A stretch of 30,482 nt of DNA from a virus: positions 1-30,482 of the IMG/VR virus record IMGVR_UViG_3300020192_000059; one strand, given 5' to 3'. Shown one piece after another: positions 1 to 5,351 of the stretch. The notes below the pieces were generated by a model. The model saw only the letters and a program-made list of their open reading frames with translations. It did no database searches and had not been told where the DNA came from. Both the position numbers and the translations under genes were made by a program. The stretch's first letter is position 1. Every line of letters starts with the position of its first letter.

Positions 1-33
1 AAATTAAGATATTAACATTTATATATACAACCC

Positions 34-393
34 ATGGTATCAAAATCAGCCACACTTGTTTTTTTAGAAGCAGCGACTAAAAAAAAATTAAAAATTGAAG
101 CTGCCGAAACTGGAAAAAAGATTTATGAGATTGTAGAAGAAGCGGTAAAACTTTATTTTAAGAAACGTGAAAACGTGAAAAACTCGCAAGATGGTAGTTC
201 ACTTAGTGATTTAGATGAAATCAAGTACCCCAAAAATGAGACCCTAAAATTTACAAAAAAAGAGGGGGATTATCGTAGAACCCCACTGGCTTCACCGGCT
301 TCACGTCAAAAGTTTTTTGGCTTCTCTGGCAGCAACCGCCTTGCGAGCTCTAGTTCTTCTCTGTTCAGGGGTCATATTAGAGGCGGCTTTTAG
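34..393 (+). CDS. Ribbon-helix-helix-like small DNA-binding protein
   Basis: Seen: 119 codons. The first ~50 residues have a short beta-like stretch (SATLVFLEA), then basic and amphipathic helices (KKLKIEAAETGKKIYEIVEEAVKLYFKK as KKLKIEAAETG followed by KKIYEIVEEAVKLYF), a layout typical of ribbon-helix-helix repressors and antitoxins. There is no SD. A TATATA at 22-27 lies six bases before the ATG, the same spacing as the leaderless starts elsewhere in this window, but the -35 region would fall outside the window. The last ~30 codons (301-393) run antisense to the 3' end of the leftward gene at 301-609 and look like reverse-frame read-through rather than a folded tail. Inference: a regulator, possibly acting on the palindromic operators to its right. 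The N-terminal half looks real; the C-terminal extent is doubtful. Confidence 0.5.
   Translation: MVSKSATLVFLEAATKKKLKIEAAETGKKIYEIVEEAVKLYFKKRENVKNSQDGSSLSDLDEIKYPKNETLKFTKKEGDYRRTPLASPASRQKFFGFSGSNRLASSSSSLFRGHIRGGF
255..284 (-). terminator. Possible intrinsic terminator of the leftward transcript
   Basis: On the minus strand GGGGTT, a short loop and AATCCCC form an imperfect GC-capped hairpin, followed by a run of seven T (plus-strand A run 255-261). It lies just past the stop of the leftward gene at 301-609, inside the convergent rightward gene. The stem is short and has a bulge. Confidence 0.4.
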
Positions 394-609
394 TCCTCCC
401 ACAGATCCTATTTTAGTGAGATGAATAAAACTTGAATCGATCCCGGTGATCTGCCAGAAAACATCCTCACACTCCGCCTTACGTTTTTTGCATTCCTGAT
501 AATACTGTTTTCCGTATTTTTTCCAAGAACCTAACACTTTTTTTATATTTTCTATGGCCGGGTGTGGTATTTTATTATCTGTACAGAATTGGTAAAAAGT
601 GTAAATCAT
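301..609 (-). CDS. Unknown 102-aa protein with basic C-terminal GGLKAASN motif
   Basis: Not recognised by function. Seen: an N-terminal half rich in aromatic and Lys residues, then a C-terminal ~30-residue cassette beginning GGLKAASNMTPEQ and ending with the helix RARKAVAAREAKK. The same cassette ends the gene at 1002-1385, with high nucleotide identity. Similar short Gly-Gly-x-x-Ala, Arg/Lys-rich tails are common in small phage and bacterial proteins of unknown role and often suggest nucleic-acid contact; that is inference. The start codon overlaps the stop of the upstream gene at 606-938 (ATGA), so translation is probably coupled. It is the last gene of the leftward unit and is followed by a possible terminator. 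Confidence 0.7.
   Translation of the reverse strand: MIYTFYQFCTDNKIPHPAIENIKKVLGSWKKYGKQYYQECKKRKAECEDVFWQITGIDSSFIHLTKIGSVGGLKAASNMTPEQRRTRARKAVAAREAKKLLT
303..398 (-). repeat. Copy 1 of a duplicated C-terminal coding cassette
   Basis: This stretch matches 1034-1122 closely at DNA level. Blocks such as GAGGCGGCTTTTAGTCCTCC on the plus strand are identical. It encodes the shared GGLKAASNMTP...RARKAVAAREAK tail of two otherwise unlike leftward proteins. Confidence 0.75.
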
Positions 610-938
610 ATGTATAAATTTTTTCTTTCTAATTTCATTACTTGAGCTCTGTGTTTTTTATCTTGAGAATGTTCTTCATAGTTTGACCCATATTTAGCCT
701 CTTTGATATTTGGGTACATGTTTTTCCCTCTCTTACGATACGTTTTTCCTACTTCATAATCTGTACTATCAGATTCTATGACAAGGAACTTGAACCAGTG
801 CAATGATGTGCTTCCACTATAATTCTCATCTACAATTTTTCCCGTTACTTTGGCGTATCCGGAAAGTTTTGCTTTTCTAAAACTTCCGGTAAAAACTGGA
901 AACTCTGCCTTAAATTCTGTGTCGATTACAAGGTTCAT
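606..938 (-). CDS. Unknown 110-aa leftward protein
   Basis: Not recognised. Seen: a soluble protein with a beta-rich N-terminal two thirds (alternating hydrophobic and charged residues, several Tyr, Phe and Trp) and a Lys/Arg-rich last 35 residues (DKKHRAQVMKLERKN). There is no signal peptide and no membrane segment. It is the first gene after the leftward promoter at 966-994, with a short leader of roughly 20 nt. There is no SD; the leader before the ATG is A/T-rich. Its stop overlaps the start of the next gene by four bases (ATGA). Confidence 0.72.
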   Translation of the reverse strand: MNLVIDTEFKAEFPVFTGSFRKAKLSGYAKVTGKIVDENYSGSTSLHWFKFLVIESDSTDYEVGKTYRKRGKNMYPNIKEAKYGSNYEEHSQDKKHRAQVMKLERKNLYI

Positions 939-965
939 ATGTGGTTATGAATTGATAATAATAAG

Positions 966-994
966 ATTATAATCTAAGCGCGGTTAGATGTCAA
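966..994 (-). promoter_or_regulatory. Leftward sigma70 promoter P1 with operator in the spacer
   Basis: Read on the minus strand: -35 TTGACA (989-994), 17-bp spacer, -10 TATAAT (966-971), both perfect consensus. The spacer carries a perfect inverted repeat, ATCTAA-N6-TTAGAT (972-989), placed where a bound dimer would block polymerase. It drives the genes at 606-938 and 301-609. Confidence 0.85.
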
Positions 995-1001
995 TAGGCA
1001 T

Positions 1002-1385
1002 TTATGACTTGTTACGCATCTGATGTGTAGTAATGCGCTTTGCCTCCCGTGCAGCAACCGCTTTGCGGGCTCTCTCGCTTCTCTGTTTAGGGGTCATGTT
1101 AGAGGCGGCTTTTAGTCCTCCGGAGGCGCCTCCTTTTTTACCTTGCTGGGTGAAGTAGGCAATCTGACTCTTGGTGTATAGATCAGTGATTTTAGTGTCT
1201 CCTGGGACTTCTACGTAGTATGTCTCAATGACGTGATCCGTGTCTGTATCTGTTATCAACTCGATGAACGAAACGGAAAGGCTCTCTTTTTTTTGAGCCT
1301 CCCGGGCTTCCTCGAATGTATTGAATATGTCAAAGCCTTCTAATGTTTTACTGTTTTTTTTGTAGAAATAAAGTTTGAATAGCAT
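1002..1385 (-). CDS. Unknown 127-aa protein sharing the GGLKAASN tail
   Basis: Not recognised. Seen: an N-terminal ~85 residues with a ferredoxin-like mix of strands and helix (LFKLYFYKKN, then FEEAREAQKKE), followed by the basic cassette GGASGGLKAASNMTP ... RARKAVAAREAKR also found at the end of the 301-609 gene. The last eight codons after the cassette (encoding THQMRNKS) lie inside a palindromic element (1013-1029) that is repeated upstream of two other leftward promoters, so regulatory DNA is being read as protein here. The start has no SD and uses the A/T-rich leader shared with the genes at 2117 and 2405. It is the last gene of the P2 unit. Confidence 0.72.
   Translation of the reverse strand: MLFKLYFYKKNSKTLEGFDIFNTFEEAREAQKKESLSVSFIELITDTDTDHVIETYYVEVPGDTKITDLYTKSQIAYFTQQGKKGGASGGLKAASNMTPKQRSERARKAVAAREAKRITTHQMRNKS
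1013..1029. promoter_or_regulatory. Upstream palindrome copy 1 (P1)
   Basis: TACGCATC-T-GATGTGTA is an 8+8 inverted repeat with one mismatch. It lies about 20 bp beyond the -35 of P1, inside the 3' end of the 1002-1385 gene. Near-identical copies occur at 3111-3127 and 3665-3681 at the same distance from P2 and P3. It is probably a regulator-binding site. Confidence 0.6.
1034..1122 (-). repeat. Copy 2 of the duplicated C-terminal coding cassette
   Basis: DNA-level match to 303-398, encoding the shared GGLKAASNMTP / RARKAVAAREAK tail. High nucleotide identity suggests a fairly recent duplication or recombination between the two genes. Confidence 0.75.
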
Positions 1386-1414
1386 GTGGTTTTAAATGTT
1401 TTAATAAATGTGAG

Positions 1415-1434
1415 CCCCGGATATCCCGCCGGGG
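1415..1434 (-). other. GC-rich intergenic hairpin
   Basis: CCCCGG (1415-1420) pairs with CCGGGG (1429-1434) around an 8-nt loop. It sits between the leftward genes at 1452-2117 and 1002-1385, next to a short GT run (1440-1451). It has no T tract, so it may be an RNA-stabilising or processing hairpin rather than a terminator. Confidence 0.45.
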
Positions 1435-1451
1435 GCGGGGGTGTGTGTGTG

Positions 1452-2117
1452 TTACGCCATATTCTCACGGGCATAAGCTTTCACCTCGCTATGGTCTAAT
1501 TCTCCGATCGTGACAAGTTCACGCGCTTCCTCCAGCTTTACGTCATAGTCTGTATTTGTATGACGATCAGAAGCTGCTAGTATTGCTTGTGCATGGTCGG
1601 CGTCTTTAATGCGGCGTAATGGGTTTGCGCGTTCCATTTTGTTTATAATTGTCTGTCTTTTAGAGCTGTAGTTTTCTTTTTGTCGGTCTTCCATAGCTTC
1701 GATACAGTCGTTTTTGTATTGTATCTTTTCTTCAACTATTAATTCCGCCTGTTCGATAGTTATACCGGTAAGCTTGACAATCCGTGTTGCCCACTTGGCT
1801 GTTTCGGTCATTGTGTCGGCCATTCTATGCTTAGCAACTACTTCCACGGTCTGGAGCTTCTTGATAGCATGCTTTACTTTACTGAAGTTGCCAATTAGAA
1901 GGTGCTTCCCCAGTTGCTCGTATCCGTAGCCATTCCAGCCTCCAGTCAAGCTGTGTGAATATACGGGGTTTATTGCTTTTATTACATTATTCTCTTTTAA
2001 GTTGAGTGGAATGTGGGAACGCTTCGCGGGTGCAAGCCTCATCTGTTTATTAAGTTCTGCAATTAAATTCGCAACAGTTGTAGCATCATACTTTTTTACT
2101 GTCTTTTTTGTGTTCAT
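1452..2117 (-). CDS. Unknown 221-aa helical leftward protein
   Basis: Not recognised. Seen: a soluble, mostly helical, Lys/Glu/Ala-rich protein with a central GGWNGYGYEQLGKHLL segment around residue 60 and a long charged helical C-terminal half. There are no Cys pairs, membrane segments or signal peptide. It lies in the leftward P2 unit between the genes at 2178-2405 and 1002-1385. There is no SD; translation starts from an A/T-rich leader (2118-2147) that is a near-copy of the one before the gene at 2405, with a small hairpin further upstream. The role is probably early or accessory, from position only. Confidence 0.72.
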   Translation of the reverse strand: MNTKKTVKKYDATTVANLIAELNKQMRLAPAKRSHIPLNLKENNVIKAINPVYSHSLTGGWNGYGYEQLGKHLLIGNFSKVKHAIKKLQTVEVVAKHRMADTMTETAKWATRIVKLTGITIEQAELIVEEKIQYKNDCIEAMEDRQKENYSSKRQTIINKMERANPLRRIKDADHAQAILAASDRHTNTDYDVKLEEARELVTIGELDHSEVKAYARENMA

Positions 2118-2170
2118 ATTTTTTTAAATGTTTATATAAATGTGAGCAGTTTTGAGCCTTGCTCAGGGCT
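2118..2170 (-). repeat. Leader cassette copy 1 (A/T-rich start region plus hairpin)
   Basis: 53 bp, 50 identical to 2406-2458. Minus-strand order: hairpin TGAGC-AAG-GCTCA, then CTGCTCACATTTAT and an A-rich stretch ending at the ATG. A shorter version precedes the gene ending at 1385 (1386-1415). It replaces a Shine-Dalgarno sequence. Confidence 0.7.
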
Positions 2171-2177
2171 GTTGTTG

Positions 2178-2405
2178 TTATTTGTTATTTTCATCAACTT
2201 GGCTGTTGTAAGTATTGATGTATGTTGTTAGCATCTCTGTTGTCACCGTCTCATAAACATCTCCATCAATTCCTAAAAGTTCCGCTAATTCAACTCTTAT
2301 ATCTTCATTATTTACTTCTTCTGAATAATTAAGAGGATAACTTTTCCCGATAGCGTTTTTTTCCGCAAATTTCATGATTATTTCACTTTCTGTTCTTGTG
2401 TTCAT
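2178..2405 (-). CDS. Unknown 75-aa acidic leftward protein
   Basis: Not recognised. Seen: a small acidic protein, start MNTRTESEIIMKFAEKNAIG, with helical segments around IRVELAELLGIDG and VTTEMLTTYINTY, no Cys and no membrane segment. An internal ATG (codon 11, MKFAEKN) resembles the start of the 57-aa gene at 3336-3509 (MKFNKEKAN), so a shorter form is possible. The outer ATG follows the repeated leader cassette 2406-2458, as in the gene at 2117, which supports the longer form. Member of the P2 leftward unit. Confidence 0.65.
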   Translation of the reverse strand: MNTRTESEIIMKFAEKNAIGKSYPLNYSEEVNNEDIRVELAELLGIDGDVYETVTTEMLTTYINTYNSQVDENNK

Positions 2406-2458
2406 ATGTTTTTAAATGTTTTAATAAATGTGAGCAGTTTTGAGCCTTGCTCAGGGCT
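2406..2458 (-). repeat. Leader cassette copy 2
   Basis: Near-identical to 2118-2170 (three mismatches over 53 bp). It holds the same hairpin and the A-rich run immediately before the ATG. It lies between the stop of the 2473-2949 gene and the start of the 2178-2405 gene. Confidence 0.7.
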
Positions 2459-2472
2459 TTTATTTTAAACTG

Positions 2473-2949
2473 TCAACCCGCTTTCATTTTCATGTAATCT
2501 ATAACGCTTAGGCTTACAATTTCAAACACATCTCTTATACATTTCCTTTGCGCGTTCGCTAGTACATGATGGCCATCCTTAAACTGAAGGTCTTCTAGCG
2601 CTTCCGTCAAGTAATGAACATGTCCATTACTTTCATTAAGCCACTCCGTTAAGTCTGATGTATAGATGTCAATGCGCCCCTCAACAGCTGCATCAAGATC
2701 CTCTTCCAGCAGTATTTGAAAGCTTTTTACGCTCTCAATGCCTTCTTCTAACTCAATCATATCTTCAAGTATCGCTTGCATGTATCTATATTTCGATGAA
2801 CTACTAACGGCTGTCAGGCTTTGTATGGCGCCTGAAAGGACTTTATAGTACTCGTTACTACCGCCTATTAGTTCTAATTTGAAACCGTAGCCGTTAGCTC
2901 TTACCTCCAAAACATTTGTAAAATTTTCTAGCTCTTTTCTTATGTTCAT
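2473..2949 (-). CDS. Unknown 158-aa helical leftward protein
   Basis: Not recognised. Seen: an acidic, largely helical soluble protein with start MNIRKELENFTNVLEVRANG, a Ser-rich turn near residue 50 (SLTAVSSSSKYRYMQ), and long amphipathic helices rich in Glu and Leu to the end. There are no metal-binding or membrane motifs. It is the first gene after leftward promoter P2, separated from it by a ~110-nt leader with a conserved hairpin. No SD is present. Confidence 0.72.
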   Translation of the reverse strand: MNIRKELENFTNVLEVRANGYGFKLELIGGSNEYYKVLSGAIQSLTAVSSSSKYRYMQAILEDMIELEEGIESVKSFQILLEEDLDAAVEGRIDIYTSDLTEWLNESNGHVHYLTEALEDLQFKDGHHVLANAQRKCIRDVFEIVSLSVIDYMKMKAG

Positions 2950-3062
2950 ATGTTTTTTAATGTTTTAATAATGTTTTTTGACCTCTCTTTAAAGCGGGGG
3001 GTGTACCGCTTTTTATGTTGGCCCCTGTGATGTTAAGTTGCTCCTTCTTCTTGACTATTAAG

Positions 3063-3092
3063 ATTATATCATACCCAGGGGTAAGATGTCAA
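3063..3092 (-). promoter_or_regulatory. Leftward sigma70 promoter P2 with operator in the spacer
   Basis: Minus strand: -35 TTGACA (3087-3092), 18-bp spacer, -10 TATAAT (3063-3068). The spacer holds an 8-of-9 inverted repeat, ATCTTACCC-CT-GGGTATGAT (3068-3087). It drives the leftward genes from 2949 to 1002. Confidence 0.85.
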
Positions 3093-3110
3093 TAGGCATT
3101 TATGACTTGT

Positions 3111-3127
3111 TACGCATCGGATGTGTA
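3111..3127. promoter_or_regulatory. Upstream palindrome copy 2 (P2)
   Basis: TACGCATC-G-GATGTGTA, 8+8 with one mismatch, about 20 bp beyond the P2 -35. Same element and distance as at P1 and P3. Confidence 0.6.
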
Positions 3128-3150
3128 TTTTAATTTCTTTCTGAAATTTG

Positions 3151-3315
3151 TTACTTGTTCCAATATTCCACAATTTCAGGGTATTCATCTATAATATAAC
3201 TTCCATTACCTTCAACCATCTCCGTGGCCTCTTCTTTATCGAAGCCATAAACTTCAGTTAAGCCCTCAATAATTTGATCTTCTGTTAGTAATTCTTCTCT
3301 ACTGTAGTTGTACAT
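3151..3315 (-). CDS. Unknown 54-aa acidic protein
   Basis: A small gene found by reading the minus strand; translation begins MYNYSREELLTEDQIIEGLT and ends EYPEIVEYWNK, then TAA. It is strongly acidic, with several Tyr, two predicted helices and no Cys. The ATG is preceded by an A/T-rich leader without SD, as in its neighbours. It follows the 57-aa gene by 20 bp and is probably the second gene of the P3 transcript; P2 starts downstream of its stop. Function unknown. Confidence 0.65.
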   Translation of the reverse strand: MYNYSREELLTEDQIIEGLTEVYGFDKEEATEMVEGNGSYIIDEYPEIVEYWNK

Positions 3316-3335
3316 ATATTTTTTTAATAAATTAA

Positions 3336-3509
3336 TTAAGATTTATTGGCCCATAGCCAGATAATAACTTCTAGCTTTTCGGAATTGGTACTATCGCTAT
3401 ACACACGTTCAACGTACTCTATATGATCTGTAACCATGTTTTTGATATCAGCTGCCGCAAAACCTTTTTTTGTTAAAATTTTGTTTGCCTTCTCTTTATT
3501 GAATTTCAT
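3336..3509 (-). CDS. Unknown 57-aa basic protein
   Basis: A small gene read on the minus strand; begins MKFNKEKANKILTKKGFAAA and ends VIIWLWANKS, then TAA. The N-terminus is Lys-rich and the C-terminus has a short hydrophobic Trp-containing helix. It is the first gene after leftward promoter P3, with the same ~100-nt hairpin leader as the 2473-2949 gene. The residues MKF plus a charged helix resemble an internal stretch of the 75-aa protein at 2178-2405, a weak hint of shared origin. Confidence 0.65.
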   Translation of the reverse strand: MKFNKEKANKILTKKGFAAADIKNMVTDHIEYVERVYSDSTNSEKLEVIIWLWANKS

Positions 3510-3616
3510 ATTTTTTTAAATGTTTTTATAATGTTTGACCTCTTTTTAAAGCGGGGGGTGTACCGCTTTTTATGTTGGCCCCTGTAATGTTAAGGTTCTC
3601 TTTCTCGACTATTAAG

Positions 3617-3646
3617 ATTATATCATACCCAGGGGTAAGATGTCAA
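3617..3646 (-). promoter_or_regulatory. Leftward sigma70 promoter P3 with operator in the spacer
   Basis: Minus strand: -35 TTGACA (3641-3646), 18-bp spacer, -10 TATAAT (3617-3622), with the same spacer inverted repeat as P2 (3622-3641). It drives the 57-aa and 54-aa genes and is divergent from the terminase promoter. Confidence 0.85.
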
Positions 3647-3664
3647 TAGGTATTTATGACTTAC

Positions 3665-3681
3665 TACACATCTGATGTGTA
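3665..3681. promoter_or_regulatory. Upstream palindrome copy 3, perfect, in the divergent region
   Basis: TACACATC-T-GATGTGTA is a perfect 8+8 inverted repeat. It lies between leftward P3 and the rightward terminase -10 at 3716, about 35 bp upstream of the latter. A bound protein could influence both directions. Confidence 0.65.
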
Positions 3682-3712
3682 TTTAAGTACCGCTCTTGGA
3701 GATTTTTCGTAT

Positions 3713-3721
3713 TGGTATAAT
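3713..3721 (+). promoter_or_regulatory. Extended -10 promoter of the terminase genes
   Basis: TTGGTATAAT spans this site: a perfect TATAAT (3716-3721) with an upstream TGG extension and no recognisable -35. The ATG of terS is six bases further on, so the mRNA should begin at or next to the start codon. Confidence 0.7.
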
Positions 3722-3727
3722 AAGTTT

Positions 3728-4165
3728 ATGGCCACAGCAAAACAAAAATTAGCTCTTCAGAAAATCACCGAGAATCACGGAAACATATCCAGGGGGATGA
3801 TTGAGGCGGGCTATACTCCCCATACCGCCAGTAAGCCGAAAAACTTAACTGATTCTAAAGGCTTTCAGGAGTTGTTGGATGAGGCTATCCCTGATTGTGA
3901 CATGATCCGAGTTTTACAAAATGGAATGGAGAACGCTTTTAAAATCCTTCTGTCCCCGGCTGCTGGAACATTGGAGGTAGAAGATTTCGCGGTGAAATTA
4001 GCGTACCTCAAAGAAGCGGCAAAGTTAAAAAATAAATACCCTAAAGAGGAAGACCCAACACTTAGGGCGCAGCCTGTTCCAATATTACAAAGCATTAGTA
4101 TTACGCAGAATGTATACCATAACGACAGCAACGAAAAAGATAACGAACCTGAAAAAAAGGATTAG
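3728..4165 (+). CDS. terS: Terminase small subunit
   Basis: Role: binds phage DNA and hands it to the large terminase for packaging. Seen: 145 aa; an N-terminal helix-turn-helix-like region with the family phrase SRGMIEAGYTPHTASKPKNL, then a helical oligomerisation region and a charged C-terminus rich in Asn, Glu and Lys. It sits directly before the large subunit and overlaps it by 56 bp. Start choice: an in-frame ATG at 3656 exists but lies inside an operator/promoter repeat that is non-coding in its other copies; the ATG at 3728 is six bases after a perfect -10 and begins MATAKQKLALQK, a normal TerS N-terminus. The family call rests on the HTH phrase plus context. Confidence 0.8.
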   Translation: MATAKQKLALQKITENHGNISRGMIEAGYTPHTASKPKNLTDSKGFQELLDEAIPDCDMIRVLQNGMENAFKILLSPAAGTLEVEDFAVKLAYLKEAAKLKNKYPKEEDPTLRAQPVPILQSISITQNVYHNDSNEKDNEPEKKD

Positions 4166-5297
4166 AGCTGTCACAGGAGGCACATCAGCTTCTAAATCTA
4201 TTTCTATTCTCCTTTGGCTCATTGACTACGCTCAGAGTTCTTCTAATCAAGTCATTTCTGTAGTCTCCGAAACTTTTCCACATCTCAAACGCGGCGTGAT
4301 GCGTGATTTTCTTAATATCCTTAAAACTCACGGATATTTCAAGGAAATATCATGGAATAAAACAGATTACATTTACTCATTCGAGACAGGAAGTAAGATA
4401 GAGTTCTTTAGCGCAGATCAACCCTCTAAAGTTCGTGGCCCACGCCGTGATATTCTGTTTATTAATGAAGCTAATAACATACCTTTTGAAACTTTTACAC
4501 AATTAGAAATACGTACAAAAAAGATAATCTGGCTCGACTGGAACCCGGTGAGTGAGTTTTGGTGGTACACAGACGTAGCCCCACATGTTGACCATGATTT
4601 TATCACACTCACCTACAAAGATAATGAAGCTCTTGAACCTTCTATAGTTGAATCAATCGAGTCCAAACAATGGAACAAAAATTGGTGGCAGGTGTACGGT
4701 CTGGGGCAACTTGGTGTTGTGGAATCCCGCATCTATTCCGGCTGGCAGCAGGTGGATGACATACCACATGAAGCGCGTTGTGAACGCTACGGCCTTGATT
4801 TCGGCTATTCTAACGACCCTACGGCTCTTATAGCTGTCTATTATTACAACGGCGGGTACATCTTAGATGAGGCGGTTTACTTAAAAGGTATGAGTAATAA
4901 AGCGATTGCAGACGTGATCCTATCGCAATCCTCCAGAGCACTAGTTAAAGCCGATTCAGCCGAGCCAAAGAGTATTGATGAAATAGGAAGTTACGGCGTT
5001 TCAATAATAGCGGCGAGGAAAGGAGCCGACAGTATAAGAAATGGGATAGAATATGTTAAATCCTTACGTATTAGCGTCACGAAGCGTTCTGTTAATCTTC
5101 TGAAGGAGTATAACAACTACTTATGGATAACAGATAGGAATGGAAAAATCATTAACGAGGCTCAGGACTTCAATAATCACGCCCTGGATGCCCTTAGATA
5201 TGCCTTTGATGAGTACCGTGAGGCACGGACTGATCTAGCTCAACATAAAAGGTACAACACTTCTATACTCAATAAATGGACCATAGGCGGAGTTTAG
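4110..5297 (+). CDS. terL: Terminase large subunit (PBSX/SPP1 Terminase_3 type)
   Basis: Role: ATP-driven DNA packaging motor and nuclease at the portal. Seen in 395 aa: Walker A GGTSASKS at residues 23-30, Walker B ILFINE ending at the catalytic Glu120, then a C-terminal RNase H-like nuclease with acidic residues in GLDFGYSNDPTAL (Asp230), ADSAEPKSIDE (Asp282) and NNHALDALRYA (Asp360). The phrases around these acids match the Terminase_3 C-terminal domain. Length is about normal for the family. Phages with this type often package by headful (pac) cutting; that is family knowledge, not shown here. The start overlaps the end of terS by 56 bp; no later ATG fits before the Walker A. Confidence 0.93.
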   Translation: MYTITTATKKITNLKKRIRAVTGGTSASKSISILLWLIDYAQSSSNQVISVVSETFPHLKRGVMRDFLNILKTHGYFKEISWNKTDYIYSFETGSKIEFFSADQPSKVRGPRRDILFINEANNIPFETFTQLEIRTKKIIWLDWNPVSEFWWYTDVAPHVDHDFITLTYKDNEALEPSIVESIESKQWNKNWWQVYGLGQLGVVESRIYSGWQQVDDIPHEARCERYGLDFGYSNDPTALIAVYYYNGGYILDEAVYLKGMSNKAIADVILSQSSRALVKADSAEPKSIDEIGSYGVSIIAARKGADSIRNGIEYVKSLRISVTKRSVNLLKEYNNYLWITDRNGKIINEAQDFNNHALDALRYAFDEYREARTDLAQHKRYNTSILNKWTIGGV

Positions 5298-5315
5298 AAT
5301 GTCACAAAACAGGTA

Positions 5316-5345
5316 TTGCAAAGTTATTTACACCTTACATATCAT
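5316..5345 (+). promoter_or_regulatory. Late promoter, 18-bp family (member 1)
   Basis: -35 TTGCAA (5316-5321) followed by AGTTA, an 18-bp spacer, -10 TATCAT (5340-5345). The ATG of the next gene is six bases downstream. One of seven promoters sharing this layout. Confidence 0.7.
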
Positions 5346-5351
5346 CCAGTT

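Larger units (their letters stand above)
2950..3127 (-). repeat. Duplicated promoter-leader element, copy 1
   Basis: This whole stretch is a near-copy of 3510-3681. On the minus strand it reads palindrome, consensus promoter, ~100-nt leader with a hairpin (AAAGCGG/CCGCTTT, 2991-3012), then an A-rich run to the ATG. The leader also has an AGGGGCC block that could pair with the C6 run in the hairpin loop, giving two exclusive folds in both copies. Confidence 0.75.
3510..3681 (-). repeat. Duplicated promoter-leader element, copy 2
   Basis: Near-copy of 2950-3127. It contains promoter P3, the leader hairpin (AAAGCGG 3548-3554 with CCGCTTT 3563-3569), the AGGGGCC block and the upstream palindrome. 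Its right end forms the divergent boundary with the rightward late genes. Confidence 0.75.

Noticed and set aside
2991-3014. Rightward terminator (hairpin plus T run on the plus strand)
   Set aside because: There is no rightward gene upstream that needs it, and the same hairpin is conserved in the leftward leaders at 3548-3569, so a leader role fits better.
3656-3727. 24 extra N-terminal codons for terS
   Set aside because: They fall in the operator repeat and promoter; the -10 at 3716-3721 would place the start site after them.
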